A stretch of 64,000 nt of DNA from Thalassobius sp047123305 (GCF_047123305.1 NZ_CP138918.1:1922001-1986000); one strand, 5' to 3'; counted from the stretch's first letter, positions 27,470-35,882 are shown. Notes: generated by a model not told the origin, from the letters alone. Translations and numbers: made by a program.

Positions 27470-27619
27470 AAGAAGTCTCCTTGGTTTGATTTGATGTCGT
27501 GACGCTCATCTGCGCCTTACATTCGTGGGTCGTCTGACCGGCCAAGAAGGTTCAAAGTTTTTTGCGATTTTTGTGAGTTTTTGTTAAGTGTATGTATTTA
27601 TTGAGTGAATTGTTCCGAT

Positions 27620-28957
27620 TTAACAGTCGGGTGCTTGAACCAGCCCCCAGCCGTAATTCACATCCCGCCCATTTTCGCCCAGATCCTTGGATTTCCGGCG
27701 CAGGCTTTGGCGGATTGCTTTGGCACCAGATGCCCCGCGCGCCATCGCCTGAGCCGCCAACGCGGTCACAATTGGTGCCGCAAAGGAGGTGCCAGAGGCG
27801 TAGCTGCCCTTGCGCCGCTTGGCGACATAGAGGTCGACACCGGGGGCGGCGAATTCAATATGGCTGCCCCGGTTGGCCTTGCGGTAGCGCCGGCCGGCGG
27901 CGTCTACGGCGGTCACTGCAATCACATTGGGATGGGCGGCGGGGTAGAGGGCTGTGCTGCTGCTGCCATTGCCCGCTGCAGCAATCAGCACGCTGCCTTT
28001 GCGGGCGGCCTGTTGCATCAGATCGCCCATTGCTTCATTCACAGGGCCTGCAAAACTCATGTTGATCAGTCGCACCCGTTGCCCGATCAGCCAGTCCAGC
28101 GCCACCGCCACCCGCTCCACATCGGCCGCTGCCCCACGCTTTTCCTTGGCAAAGGCGGCGACGGCAAACAGACGTGCGCCGGGGCTGAAACCGGCCAAAG
28201 GACCCGCAGGGTCCTCCCCCACAATCAGCGCTGCGACAGCGGTGCCGTGATCGGCCTTGTCATGTCTTTCTCCGGCCAGAAGAACCGAGTGCTGGGTCAC
28301 CGAAGCAGCCGCCAGGGCCGGGTGGTCCAGCGCCAACGGCCCGTCAATTACGCCAATCCGCAGGGCTTTGACACGGCAGCGCCCGGCGTCTTGCAGGCCA
28401 AGCATCTGCGGTGCGAACAGCCGGGGCTTGCCCTGTGCGTAGCGGTAAAAACTGTGCAGATCGATGGCCGTCTGAGGCGCAGTTGCCGATAGGATGGCGC
28501 GGGCTTGCGGCAGCGAGACGGATTGCAAGTCTAGCAGGGAAACCTGACGTCCCAGATTGGGCAAGCTGCGGCTGCGGATCAGCTGCGCCCCGGCCTGCAC
28601 CAGGGCTGTGGTCGCTGCATTTGCCTGCCCGATCGGGCCAGAGGTCACAAACTCAAAGCGCCGCCCACGGGCGCGGGCGGCGTCTGCATTGCGTGGCACG
28701 GTGGGTGCGGCGCGGTCGTCGTCACGCCCGGCAGCGCTGCCGGAACTGCTGCTACCACCCGTGGGATCACGTGTTGTGCCGGTTCCGGTGCCGCCCGTTG
28801 ATGTCCCCCCTGTTGAAGTACCCCCTGTTGAGGTGCCGCCCGTTGGGTCCCGCGTCTGTGCCTCGGCACTGGGGGGCAGGGCGAACAGCGCGATCAGAAG
28901 AACAGGCAGAAGGGCTGGCAGAACGGACCTCAGGACGGAAGACATCATCGGTTTCAC
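27620..28957 (-). CDS. S8 family (subtilisin-like) secreted serine protease
   Basis: This 445-residue exported protease has a signal peptide (residues 1-33) and a low-complexity Gly/Thr/Ser linker (about 35-80) bracketed by two copies of TRDPTGG. A prodomain-like segment follows (about 100-168, with VSLPQARAILSA), then the catalytic domain: Asp205 in IGVIDGP, His237 in DHGTAVA, oxyanion Asn330 in AAAGN and Ser391 in SGTSFAAP. All triad residues are present, so it should be active. The ATG overlaps the anti-sigma stop by 4 bases, making a sigma / anti-sigma / protease operon. It ends in a Cys. Confidence 0.9.
   Translation of the reverse strand: MKPMMSSVLRSVLPALLPVLLIALFALPPSAEAQTRDPTGGTSTGGTSTGGTSTGGTGTGTTRDPTGGSSSSGSAAGRDDDRAAPTVPRNADAARARGRRFEFVTSGPIGQANAATTALVQAGAQLIRSRSLPNLGRQVSLLDLQSVSLPQARAILSATAPQTAIDLHSFYRYAQGKPRLFAPQMLGLQDAGRCRVKALRIGVIDGPLALDHPALAAASVTQHSVLLAGERHDKADHGTAVAALIVGEDPAGPLAGFSPGARLFAVAAFAKEKRGAAADVERVAVALDWLIGQRVRLINMSFAGPVNEAMGDLMQQAARKGSVLIAAAGNGSSSTALYPAAHPNVIAVTAVDAAGRRYRKANRGSHIEFAAPGVDLYVAKRRKGSYASGTSFAAPIVTALAAQAMARGASGAKAIRQSLRRKSKDLGENGRDVNYGWGLVQAPDC
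28778..28840. repeat. 15-base tandem repeats encoding GGTST
   Basis: Three to four tandem copies of a 15-base unit encode Gly-Gly-Thr-Ser-Thr in the subtilase linker (residues 40-60). The unit is a multiple of three, so copy-number change would alter linker length without shifting the frame. Confidence 0.8.
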
Positions 28958-29544
28958 TCCTCTGGCAGCGAAAGGCTTTCGATCAGGTCTGAGGCTTCAA
29001 GCACCGCGCGGGCCTCCTCCAGGGTCACCCCTTCCAGCAAGCGCAGCTCGTAAAGGCCCAGCGCCGACGGACCGGCAGCGATCTCTACACCCGCCGCAAG
29101 CAACATAGCACGGATCGCCCCCTCGGTTGCGGTCTCCACTAGCGTGATCTCAAAGGCGGCTGCCCCTGCCAGCTGATACCCTGCACCGCTATCGTTCAGA
29201 CGATTGCCAAAGTAGACCGACTGCCCCACCACAAGCGCCAGCAGAACCGCCGCCGCAAATTGCCAGATCACCGGGCGCACCACGGGGGCTTCAACCGGCG
29301 CCATTGCCTGCGTTTCGGCCTCAACCCCGCGCATCAACTGGGCCAACCCAACCTCGCCGGGGCTATAGCCCGTGTCCTCCGTGGCCTCGGCCTGCATGAC
29401 TTCGCGGATGGCCTTCAGGGCCTCGAGTTCTGCGGCTAATGCGGGATCACCCGACACCGCAGCCTCTACGGCGGCCCGCTCGTCCCCTTGCAATGTGTCA
29501 TTGGCAAGGAAAGGCAGCAGCGCCTCAATCTCTTGACGGGTCAT
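28954..29544 (-). CDS. Anti-sigma factor with prodomain-like periplasmic domain
   Basis: This 196-residue single-pass membrane protein is encoded directly after an ECF sigma factor. The N-terminal part (1-85) is helical, with the anti-sigma style opening IEALLPFLANDTLQGDERAAVEAA, but no zinc-binding His-Cys-Cys set. A membrane segment spans about 92-112 (VIWQFAAAVLLALVV...). The C-terminal region (about 130-192) follows a strand-helix-strand-strand-helix-strand pattern with AGPSALGLYELRL and VTLEEARAVLEAS, resembling subtilisin prodomains and the prodomain of the protease next door. ATG 29544 overlaps the sigma stop by 4 bases and is preferred over a longer frame to 29598. Confidence 0.8.
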   Translation of the reverse strand: MTRQEIEALLPFLANDTLQGDERAAVEAAVSGDPALAAELEALKAIREVMQAEATEDTGYSPGEVGLAQLMRGVEAETQAMAPVEAPVVRPVIWQFAAAVLLALVVGQSVYFGNRLNDSGAGYQLAGAAAFEITLVETATEGAIRAMLLAAGVEIAAGPSALGLYELRLLEGVTLEEARAVLEASDLIESLSLPEE

Positions 29545-30110
29545 GGCGCGGCCCTCCCACCTGCGGCGCCCGAAAGGCGCATTCTGCCTTCTAGGCATTT
29601 CATCAGCAGCTTCTTGGCGTGATAGATCCGCGTCTTGATGGTGCCCTCGGGGGCATCCACGGTCTCGGCAATCTCGCCGTATGTCATGTCCTGATAAAAG
29701 GCGAGGCTGATCGCCTCGCGGTGATCCGGTTTCAGATCGTCCACACAGTGCCGCACATGCGCGGCCTCCTGCGTGGCAGCAACACAGAGTTCTGTGTCGG
29801 CACTGTCGTCGATCTGTTCGTCGACCGCGTCGGTCAGGTCTTGCCGCCCGCGTTTGCGGTGCAGATCAATCACCTTCCGGTAGGCTATGCCAAAAATCCA
29901 GGTTTGCACTTTCGACCTCCCTTCAAAACGTCCAGCAGACCGCCAGACTTCCAGAAACACGTCATGAAGTATGTCGGCTGACTCGAAGGGATCGTTCAAT
30001 CTTGACTGAATAAATCTGTAAACCGGCTTCTCCAACGCCTGATAAAGCGCGGCAAGGGCGGTTTTGTCACCAGAGGCGATACGAGGCAAAAGTGGGGCGT
30101 GGGGGTCCAT
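29541..30110 (-). CDS. ECF-type RNA polymerase sigma factor
   Basis: This 189-residue sigma-70 family protein contains only regions 2 and 4. Region 2 is at about residues 25-90 (DILHDVFLEVWRSAGRF, then SKVQTWIFGIAYRKVIDLHRK). Region 4 is at about 120-170, with the helix-turn-helix MTYGEIAETVDAPEGTIKTRIYHAKK. It is first in an operon with the membrane anti-sigma factor and a secreted protease, so it is presumably held inactive until an envelope signal. Its promoter specificity is not clear from the sequence. Confidence 0.92.
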   Translation of the reverse strand: MDPHAPLLPRIASGDKTALAALYQALEKPVYRFIQSRLNDPFESADILHDVFLEVWRSAGRFEGRSKVQTWIFGIAYRKVIDLHRKRGRQDLTDAVDEQIDDSADTELCVAATQEAAHVRHCVDDLKPDHREAISLAFYQDMTYGEIAETVDAPEGTIKTRIYHAKKLLMKCLEGRMRLSGAAGGRAAP

Positions 30111-30147
30111 GTCTCAATAGGGTCGCGCTGAAATCTCTGGCGTTACC

Positions 30148-31224
30148 CTAGGACAGAAGCGGGCCTGAGGATAGCCTGCTGTCCATTGCGCCCTGATAAT
30201 CGAGGTCGCGGTCCAGATCATCGCCCGCAGTGACGCCTGAAATCAGCTGATAGGACAGCAGGTCACGAATGTCGCGCGGGTCACGGATTTTGACCTCTGC
30301 CTTGCTCCGTAACGCGGCCAGACGCGCCTTGTCCGATTGCCACAGCGCATCTGCAGCGGCGAGGTCCAGCATCTCCAACCGCAGTTTCGCCCCCAACGGC
30401 GCCTGCGCCAGCATTGGCAGGTCATCCGGCAGCACCGTGCCCAAACGCGGATAGCCGCCCATCGTCTGGCAATCTGCCATCAGCACATAAGGCACCCCAT
30501 CGCCGGTCATCTGGACGTCACCTTGCGTGATGAAATCCGACGCCAGCGAAGCCGCGTCATCTGCGGGGAAGGGCGCACCGTCATGGTTCAGCCGCACACC
30601 TTGCCGGTTGGCGGCGGCATCGCGGGTAAAGCTGGTGGCAAGCGCGCGTTCCAAGGTAGCCGGATCAAACAGGCCGGTCTGTGGCCCGGGCATCATCCGC
30701 AAGGCGCCGCCTTTGAACCGGTCCGCCTTGGGCAGACGGCGGGGCGGCAGGCTGGTGTCAGAGTCCGTGCCCAGCGGCAGGGTGTCCCCTGCCGCAAGCA
30801 GCTTGCCGATGCCCAGACTGGCCTGGCTGGCGACACTGCCCAGCCAAGGCGTTAGATCCAGCCCAGCGGCGAAGCTCAGGTAGCCGTAAACGCCTTCGCT
30901 CACCCCGCCAAGGTCCAGCACCTCACCGGGTTGCAGCAGGTGGCTTTCGTTCCAGCCCAGGGGCTCACCGTCCAAGGTGGCGCGCATCGGCGCGCCGGTC
31001 AGGGCGAAACGGGTGGGCGCGTCAACGGTGAAACTGCCGCCCATGCCCGCCATTTCGATGGCAGGTAAGACGGCCGGTGCTTCCAGTAGTGCCGCAGCCT
31101 CGAACAGGGCCAGCCGATCTGCCGCGCCGCCCGTTGCCACACCCTGACCCATGTAGCCGGGCCGTCCCAGATCCTGAACGGACACCGCAGGTCCGGCGCG
31201 TTTGATATGAAGGAGGCCGCTCAT
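30148..31224 (-). CDS. pxpC: 5-oxoprolinase subunit C / biotin-dependent carboxyltransferase family
   Basis: This 358-residue protein (KipA/PxpC family) works with PxpA and PxpB to open 5-oxoproline to glutamate with ATP. The N-terminus (VSVQDLGRPGYMGQGVATGGAAD) and the central MMPGPQTGLF segment are characteristic of the allophanate hydrolase subunit 2 / AHS2 domain, and a GYPRLGTVLPDDLPMLAQ block lies near residue 275. It overlaps pxpB by 4 bases. No pxpA (LamB/YcsF) gene is next to it, which is unusual. Confidence 0.88.
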   Translation of the reverse strand: MSGLLHIKRAGPAVSVQDLGRPGYMGQGVATGGAADRLALFEAAALLEAPAVLPAIEMAGMGGSFTVDAPTRFALTGAPMRATLDGEPLGWNESHLLQPGEVLDLGGVSEGVYGYLSFAAGLDLTPWLGSVASQASLGIGKLLAAGDTLPLGTDSDTSLPPRRLPKADRFKGGALRMMPGPQTGLFDPATLERALATSFTRDAAANRQGVRLNHDGAPFPADDAASLASDFITQGDVQMTGDGVPYVLMADCQTMGGYPRLGTVLPDDLPMLAQAPLGAKLRLEMLDLAAADALWQSDKARLAALRSKAEVKIRDPRDIRDLLSYQLISGVTAGDDLDRDLDYQGAMDSRLSSGPLLS

Positions 31225-31988
31225 GTCAGCACCTCACATTTTGCACCGCCCAAGCCCTCGGCATCGTTGCGCTTCAGGTCGCGATAGGTGTCATGACTGA
31301 CCTGCTCCAGCCGCAGGGCGTCGCCCTGTCGCAGCAGAAAAGGCTCAGCGCGGTCTTGCACGAAGGGGCGGAAACCGGTCTCGGCGATCTGTCGCCAGCC
31401 GGTGGTGGAGGCATTGGTGAACAGCACCATCTGTCGCACCGCCGTTGCAATAGCGCCGGCAGGCACACGGGGTGTCAGGTTGCGCTGTCGTGGCACCTGC
31501 CAGCCTTCGGGCAGGTAGCCAAGGTAGGGCTGTCCGGGGGCAAAGCCGATGGCCAGCACCCGCAGCTCCGTTTCTTGGGCCTCTTTCAGGATCTGGGCCT
31601 CGCTCAGGCCGCTGACCTCAGCAAATTCGCTTAGCTGCGGACCAAAGTCGCCACCAAAAGCCACAGGGATATGCCAGCGCCGCGTTGGGGCAGGCAGCAG
31701 GGCATCGGTTGCAGCCTTAGACAGCACAGGTGTGATCGCGGCCACCAGTGTGGCGCGGTCCAGAACGCTGGGATCAAACTGCACCGACACGGAGGTGAGC
31801 GAGGGCACCACATCGCGCACACCCGTCAGCGCCAAGGTCTCTACCGCGCGCTGAAACGCCAGACAGGCAGCCGTCGCCTCAAAAGAGGCGGCCCGGGCGA
31901 ATCGCACCAGCAGGCTGTCTTGTCCCAAAGGCAAAACCTCGGGCGCATGTGCGGCGCGGAGGGGGGATTGTGGTGTGTCCTGTGTCAT
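31221..31988 (-). CDS. pxpB: 5-oxoprolinase subunit B
   Basis: This 255-residue AHS1-domain protein (KipI/PxpB family) has the IGFAPGQPYLGYLPE block near residue 150 and TPRVPAGAIATAVRQ, which is typical. It forms a complex with PxpC. The gene starts divergently from the TRAP binding-protein gene with about 180 bases between, which contain a TGACATTTTGTCA palindrome, so transport and breakdown of the same compound may be co-regulated. Confidence 0.88.
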   Translation of the reverse strand: MTQDTPQSPLRAAHAPEVLPLGQDSLLVRFARAASFEATAACLAFQRAVETLALTGVRDVVPSLTSVSVQFDPSVLDRATLVAAITPVLSKAATDALLPAPTRRWHIPVAFGGDFGPQLSEFAEVSGLSEAQILKEAQETELRVLAIGFAPGQPYLGYLPEGWQVPRQRNLTPRVPAGAIATAVRQMVLFTNASTTGWRQIAETGFRPFVQDRAEPFLLRQGDALRLEQVSHDTYRDLKRNDAEGLGGAKCEVLT

Positions 31989-32098
31989 AGGGCGGAAAAC
32001 CTTGCAGAAATCGGGCTGAAAAGGACGGTCTGGTGATCTGTTAGCGGGGTGAAACTACGGTGGGAACCAGAAATCTCTTGACCAAACTCACACTTTGC

Positions 32099-32111
32099 TG
32101 ACATTTTGTCA
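32099..32111. promoter_or_regulatory. Palindromic operator upstream of dctP/pxpB (TGACATTTTGTCA)
   Basis: TGACA-TTT-TGTCA is a perfect inverted repeat. The same 16 bases (palindrome plus ACG) recur at 35644-35659 before the MarR-type regulator gene. This is strong circumstantial evidence for a common regulator. Confidence 0.65.
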
Positions 32112-32172
32112 ACGTAATGCCAAAAAATTACTTCCAACAGCTAAGCCCGACCGTCGGGCCGAGGAGATGACA

Positions 32173-33138
32173 ATGTTGAAATTCGCCGCAACCTTCGCGC
32201 TGGGCCTGGGCCTGGCCGGTGCCGCCACCGCAGACACCTGGGACATGCCGACGCCTTATGGCGACAGCACCTTCCACACTGTAAACATCCGCGAGTTCGC
32301 CGCCGATGTGTCCGCCGCCACCGATGGCGCGCTGGAAATCACCGTGCATTCGGCAGGTTCGCTGTTCCCGCACCCGGAAATCAAAAACGCCGTTCGCTCG
32401 CGTCAGGTGCCAATCGGCGAATTCTTCCTGTCGCGTCTGTCGAACGAAGATCTGGCCTACGGCGTCGACAGCCAGCCGTTTGTGGCCACCTCCTATGACG
32501 ATGCGGCGAAACTCTGGGCGGCACAGAAACCGGTGATCGAAGCTCTGCTGGCCAAAGAAGGCCTGAAGCCGCTGTTCTCGGTGCCGTGGCCGGCGCAGGG
32601 TCTGTACACCAACGGCGAAGTGAAAACCGTCGATGATCTGGCAGGGTTGCGGTTCCGCGCCTACAACGCTGCGCTGGAAGAGTTTGCAACCCTGGCCAAA
32701 GCGGCGCCGGTGCAGATCGAAGCCTCCAACATCCCGCAGGCCTTCGCCACCGGTCAGGTACAGGCGATGATCACCTCGCCTTCCACCGGTGCCAACTCCA
32801 AGGCTTGGGACTTTGTCACCCACTACACTCCGATCAACGCTTGGGTTCCGAAAAACATCGTTGTTGTGAACACCCGCGTGTTTGACCGTTTGCCTGCAGA
32901 GGTCCAGGCGGCCGTGATGGACGCTGCCGCTAAGGCCGAAACCCGCGGCTGGGAAATGTCCGCTGCCGAAGCCGAAACCAAAACCAAGGTCATGGCCGAC
33001 AATGGCATCACCGTGGTGCAGCCTTCGGATGAGCTGATGAACGGCCTGCTGGCGATCGGCGCCGACATGGTTGACAACTGGATGAACAGCGCCAGCGAAG
33101 ACGCCATCTCGGTTCTGAACGACTATAAAGCTGAATAA
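32173..33138 (+). CDS. dctP: TRAP transporter substrate-binding protein
   Basis: This 321-residue periplasmic protein has a signal peptide (LKFAATFALGLGLAGAATA) and the DctP pattern (HPEIKNAVRSRQVPIGEFFLS, GLRFRAYN with the conserved carboxylate-binding Arg, QAFATGQVQAMITSPSTG). It delivers an organic acid, possibly 5-oxoproline judging by the divergent pxpBC genes, to the DctQM membrane subunits. Of two adjacent ATGs the second at 32173 is chosen because GAGGAG is 6 bases upstream of it. A strong hairpin follows the stop. Confidence 0.92.
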   Translation: MLKFAATFALGLGLAGAATADTWDMPTPYGDSTFHTVNIREFAADVSAATDGALEITVHSAGSLFPHPEIKNAVRSRQVPIGEFFLSRLSNEDLAYGVDSQPFVATSYDDAAKLWAAQKPVIEALLAKEGLKPLFSVPWPAQGLYTNGEVKTVDDLAGLRFRAYNAALEEFATLAKAAPVQIEASNIPQAFATGQVQAMITSPSTGANSKAWDFVTHYTPINAWVPKNIVVVNTRVFDRLPAEVQAAVMDAAAKAETRGWEMSAAEAETKTKVMADNGITVVQPSDELMNGLLAIGADMVDNWMNSASEDAISVLNDYKAE

Positions 33139-33151
33139 GCCTAACACATTG

Positions 33152-33181
33152 GCGCCTTGACCCACCGGTCGGGGCGCTTTT
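33152..33181 (+). terminator. Intercistronic hairpin after dctP
   Basis: GCGCCTTGACC and GGTCGGGGCGC pair (with G-U pairs) around a 4-base loop, followed by TTTT. It lies between the binding-protein gene and the permease genes and probably lowers read-through into them. Confidence 0.7.
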
Positions 33182-33198
33182 CCAAGAGGGAGGTCCAA

Positions 33199-33726
33199 AT
33201 GATCCGACGTGTTCTGGATGGGCTATATTTGACGGCAGGCTGGATTGCGGCGCTGTCGATCTTGTTTATCTGCACCATCGTAACTGCACAGGTCAGCCTG
33301 AATATTCTGGCCCGTATCGGAGGGCCCGACCTCTCCTTCACCATTCCGTCCTACGCGGATTTTGCCGGTTTTGCGCTGGCCACGGCATCGTTCATGGCGC
33401 TGTCCTACACCCTGCGTATGGGCGGCCATATCCGGGTGAACCTGCTGATCCAGCGCCTTGGCGAAACGCCGCGGTGGCTGCTGGAGATGTTCACGCTGGC
33501 CCTTGGCGGTTTCATGGCAGGCTATGCCACCTATTATGCCGCCTCCCTTTTGTGGGAAAGCTGGCACTACGGCGATATGTCCACCGGCATCATCGCCATT
33601 CCGCTGTGGATCCCGCAAATGTCGATGGTGGCGGGGCTTGGCCTGCTGACCCTTGCGCTGCTGGACACATTGGTCGAGTCGCTGCTGGCCCGCAAACCCA
33701 TCCTGAGTGACGAAGGGGCGGAGTAA
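33199..33726 (+). CDS. dctQ: TRAP transporter small permease subunit
   Basis: This 175-residue protein has four membrane segments (starting near residues 13, 48, 90 and 135), the usual DctQ layout. The TLRMGGHIRVNLL block near residue 72 is the family hallmark. The start at 33199 has GGGAGG about 6 bases upstream. It precedes dctM by 3 bases, and the two form the membrane channel. Confidence 0.9.
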   Translation: MIRRVLDGLYLTAGWIAALSILFICTIVTAQVSLNILARIGGPDLSFTIPSYADFAGFALATASFMALSYTLRMGGHIRVNLLIQRLGETPRWLLEMFTLALGGFMAGYATYYAASLLWESWHYGDMSTGIIAIPLWIPQMSMVAGLGLLTLALLDTLVESLLARKPILSDEGAE

Positions 33727-33729
33727 ACC

Positions 33730-35049
33730 ATGACCTTCCTATCCGAACTTTCTGATCCCGCCGTATTCTCCGTCCTGCTGGGCGTGCTCCTTGTGATGCT
33801 GGCCGCAGGCCTCTGGGTTGCGCTGTCGCTGATCGTCATGGCCTTTGTTGCCATTGCGTTGTTTTCCAACGCGCCCGAAGGTCTGGTGCTGGCCACCACG
33901 CTTTGGGGGCACAGCCACAGCTGGCCCTTGGCCGCGTTGCCCTTGTTTATCCTGATGGGGGAGATCCTGCTGAGGTCCCGCCTGTCTGAGGATATGTTCA
34001 GCGGTCTGGCCCCCTGGCTGAGCCGGGTGCCGGGACGCCTGCTGCACGTCAATATTCTGGGCTGCGCAATCTTCGCTGCCGTCTCTGGTTCCTCCGCCGC
34101 CACTGCGGCCACCATTGGCCGGATGTCGGTGCCTGAATTGAAAGAGCGCGGTTATCCTGACAGTCTGATCCTTGGCACGCTGGCCGGTTCGGCCACCCTT
34201 GGCCTGTTGATCCCGCCCTCGATCATCCTGATCGTCTATGGCGTTGCAACCGAGCAATCCATCGCCCGACTTTTTGTTGCGGGCGTGTTGCCCGGCGCCA
34301 TGCTGGTGGGCCTGTTTGCGGCCTATGTGGCGCTTCGCGCGGTGATGAACAAAGACCTGATCCCCGAAGAAGGCCCTGCGGTGCCCTTCATGGACAAACT
34401 CGCCGCCTCGCGCCGGTTGATCCCGGTCATGTTGCTGATCGGCGGCGTGATTGGCACCATCTACACCGGCGTGGCCTCACCCACCGATGCGGCAGCCATC
34501 GGGGTGGTGCTGTCGCTGATCCTCGCCATCCTCTCAGGCGGCTTTGATAAGACCCAGTTCAAAGAGGCGCTGCTGTCGGCGACACGGACCTCGGCGATGA
34601 TTGCCTTCATCCTGATGGGGGCGGCCTTTCTGGCCATCGCGATGGGGTTCACCGGTATCCCGCGCAATCTGGCCACCTGGATCGGCACCTTTAACCTGTC
34701 GCCCTATGCGTTGCTGGCGGTGCTGACGGTGTTCTTCATCTTGCTTGGCTGTTTTCTGGATGGGATTTCGGTGGTGGTGCTGACCACTTCGATCATCCTG
34801 CCGATGGTTGAGGCGGTGGGCATCGACCCCTTGTGGTTCGGCATCTATCTGGTGCTGGTGGTGGAGATGAGCCAGATCACCCCGCCGGTGGGCTTCAACC
34901 TCTTCGTGATCCAGGGGCTGACCGGCTACAACATTTTGAAGGTCGCCAAAGCGGCATTGCCCTTCTTCTTCCTGTTGTTGCTTGGCGTGCTGCTGATCAC
35001 CGCCTTCCCGTCCATCGTGACGCTTTTGCCCAACGCGATGGGCAACTAG
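33730..35049 (+). CDS. dctM: TRAP transporter large permease subunit
   Basis: This 439-residue protein has about a dozen membrane segments and the DctM landmarks FILMGEILLRSRLSE, ISGSSAAT-type loop (SGSSAATAATIG), GTLAGSATLGLLIPPS and the C-terminal EMSQITPPVGFNLFV. It is the sodium-driven channel of the TRAP system encoded with dctP and dctQ. Confidence 0.94.
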   Translation: MTFLSELSDPAVFSVLLGVLLVMLAAGLWVALSLIVMAFVAIALFSNAPEGLVLATTLWGHSHSWPLAALPLFILMGEILLRSRLSEDMFSGLAPWLSRVPGRLLHVNILGCAIFAAVSGSSAATAATIGRMSVPELKERGYPDSLILGTLAGSATLGLLIPPSIILIVYGVATEQSIARLFVAGVLPGAMLVGLFAAYVALRAVMNKDLIPEEGPAVPFMDKLAASRRLIPVMLLIGGVIGTIYTGVASPTDAAAIGVVLSLILAILSGGFDKTQFKEALLSATRTSAMIAFILMGAAFLAIAMGFTGIPRNLATWIGTFNLSPYALLAVLTVFFILLGCFLDGISVVVLTTSIILPMVEAVGIDPLWFGIYLVLVVEMSQITPPVGFNLFVIQGLTGYNILKVAKAALPFFFLLLLGVLLITAFPSIVTLLPNAMGN

Positions 35050-35079
35050 GCCAGCCACTGCAAAAAGGCAGGTGGCCTC

Positions 35080-35613
35080 TTACAAAGAGGCCGCCGCCCG
35101 ACTGGCCTGATCATAAAGGCCCGAAAGCGCCCGCAGCGAGGCCGCCATATCGCGCAGCTCGTCGCCTTCAATCCCGGTGCGCGGCAACACCTCCAGCAGA
35201 CATTGCTCGCGGACTTCCTTGTAGCGAGTACACAGCGCGCGGCCCTCTGCCGAGGTCTGATAAAACACCTCTTTGCCGCGCTTTTCACTGTCCAACAGCC
35301 CCATCTTCAGCAGTTTGCGCAGGGCATAGTTCACCGTGTGGGTGTCTTCCACATTCAGCAGGAAGCAAATGTCGCTCAGTCGTTTCTCACGATCCCGGTG
35401 GTTGGTGTTGTGCAGCACCAGCACCTCTAGTGGCGACAGTTCCGGCATGCCGGCAGCGCCCATGCAGCGGGTCATCCAGCGATTGAAGGCGTTGTGGATG
35501 ATGATCAGACCGTATTCCAACTCCGACATCTCCCAGCCGTCTCCCTCGGCCAAGTGGCGGGAGGAAACGATGCGGCGCTTGCCGCTGGCGTCGGGTTTGG
35601 GCGTGTCGGTCAT
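35080..35613 (-). CDS. MarR-type winged-helix regulator
   Basis: This 177-residue protein has a central winged helix (LSPLEVLVLHNTNHRD, RLSDICFLLNVEDTHTVNYALRKLLKMGLL, GKEVFYQTSAEGRAL) and flanking helices for dimerisation. It is convergent with dctM. Its own promoter contains the same TGACATTTTGTCA palindrome as the dctP/pxpB promoter, so it probably controls itself and the TRAP/oxoprolinase genes. The ligand is not known. Confidence 0.85.
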   Translation of the reverse strand: MTDTPKPDASGKRRIVSSRHLAEGDGWEMSELEYGLIIIHNAFNRWMTRCMGAAGMPELSPLEVLVLHNTNHRDREKRLSDICFLLNVEDTHTVNYALRKLLKMGLLDSEKRGKEVFYQTSAEGRALCTRYKEVREQCLLEVLPRTGIEGDELRDMAASLRALSGLYDQASRAAASL

Positions 35614-35643
35614 TGGGGGATCCTGCGATACGGAGATTTACCC

Positions 35644-35656
35644 TGACATTTTGTCA
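35644..35656. promoter_or_regulatory. Palindromic operator upstream of the MarR-type gene
   Basis: This is a second copy of TGACATTTTGTCA, 31 bases before the regulator's ATG and followed by ACG as in the first copy. A half-site, CATTTTGTCA, lies at 35691-35700. The position fits autoregulation. Confidence 0.65.
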
Positions 35657-35787
35657 ACGATGTGCGGGGTTCGCAATGATGCTACGACCTCATTTTGTCA
35701 AAATCCTTGAACAGGTGTTTCGCATACGCGCCTTTTTCCGCGAAAATTTTCGCATTTGCACCGGTCACACAAATTTCACTCGCAATG

Positions 35788-35822
35788 TTAGCGCTAATAT
35801 GATTAATCCGCGTTAGCGCTAG
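35788..35822. promoter_or_regulatory. Tandem LacI-type operators upstream of gap
   Basis: Two near-identical palindromes, TTAGCGCTAA (35788-35797) and TTAGCGCTAG (35813-35822), are centred 25 bp apart, about 65-90 bases before the gap start. The central GC|GC symmetry with TTA flanks is typical of LacI-family operators in alphaproteobacteria. No LacI-family gene is in the window. Confidence 0.6.
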
Positions 35823-35882
35823 CAAGGCTTGAGTCGCCTTGCCCACAGCATTTTCGACCCGATGTCCGAAAAGGAGACAGAC

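Noticed and set aside
27470..27619. ECF-type promoter shared with the sigma gene
   Set aside because: AAC and CGACCC blocks occur before both genes, but their spacing differs by one base and each is too short to call.
35614..35882. A small RNA between the MarR gene and gap
   Set aside because: No hairpin with a T-run was found; the region is explained by operators and promoters.
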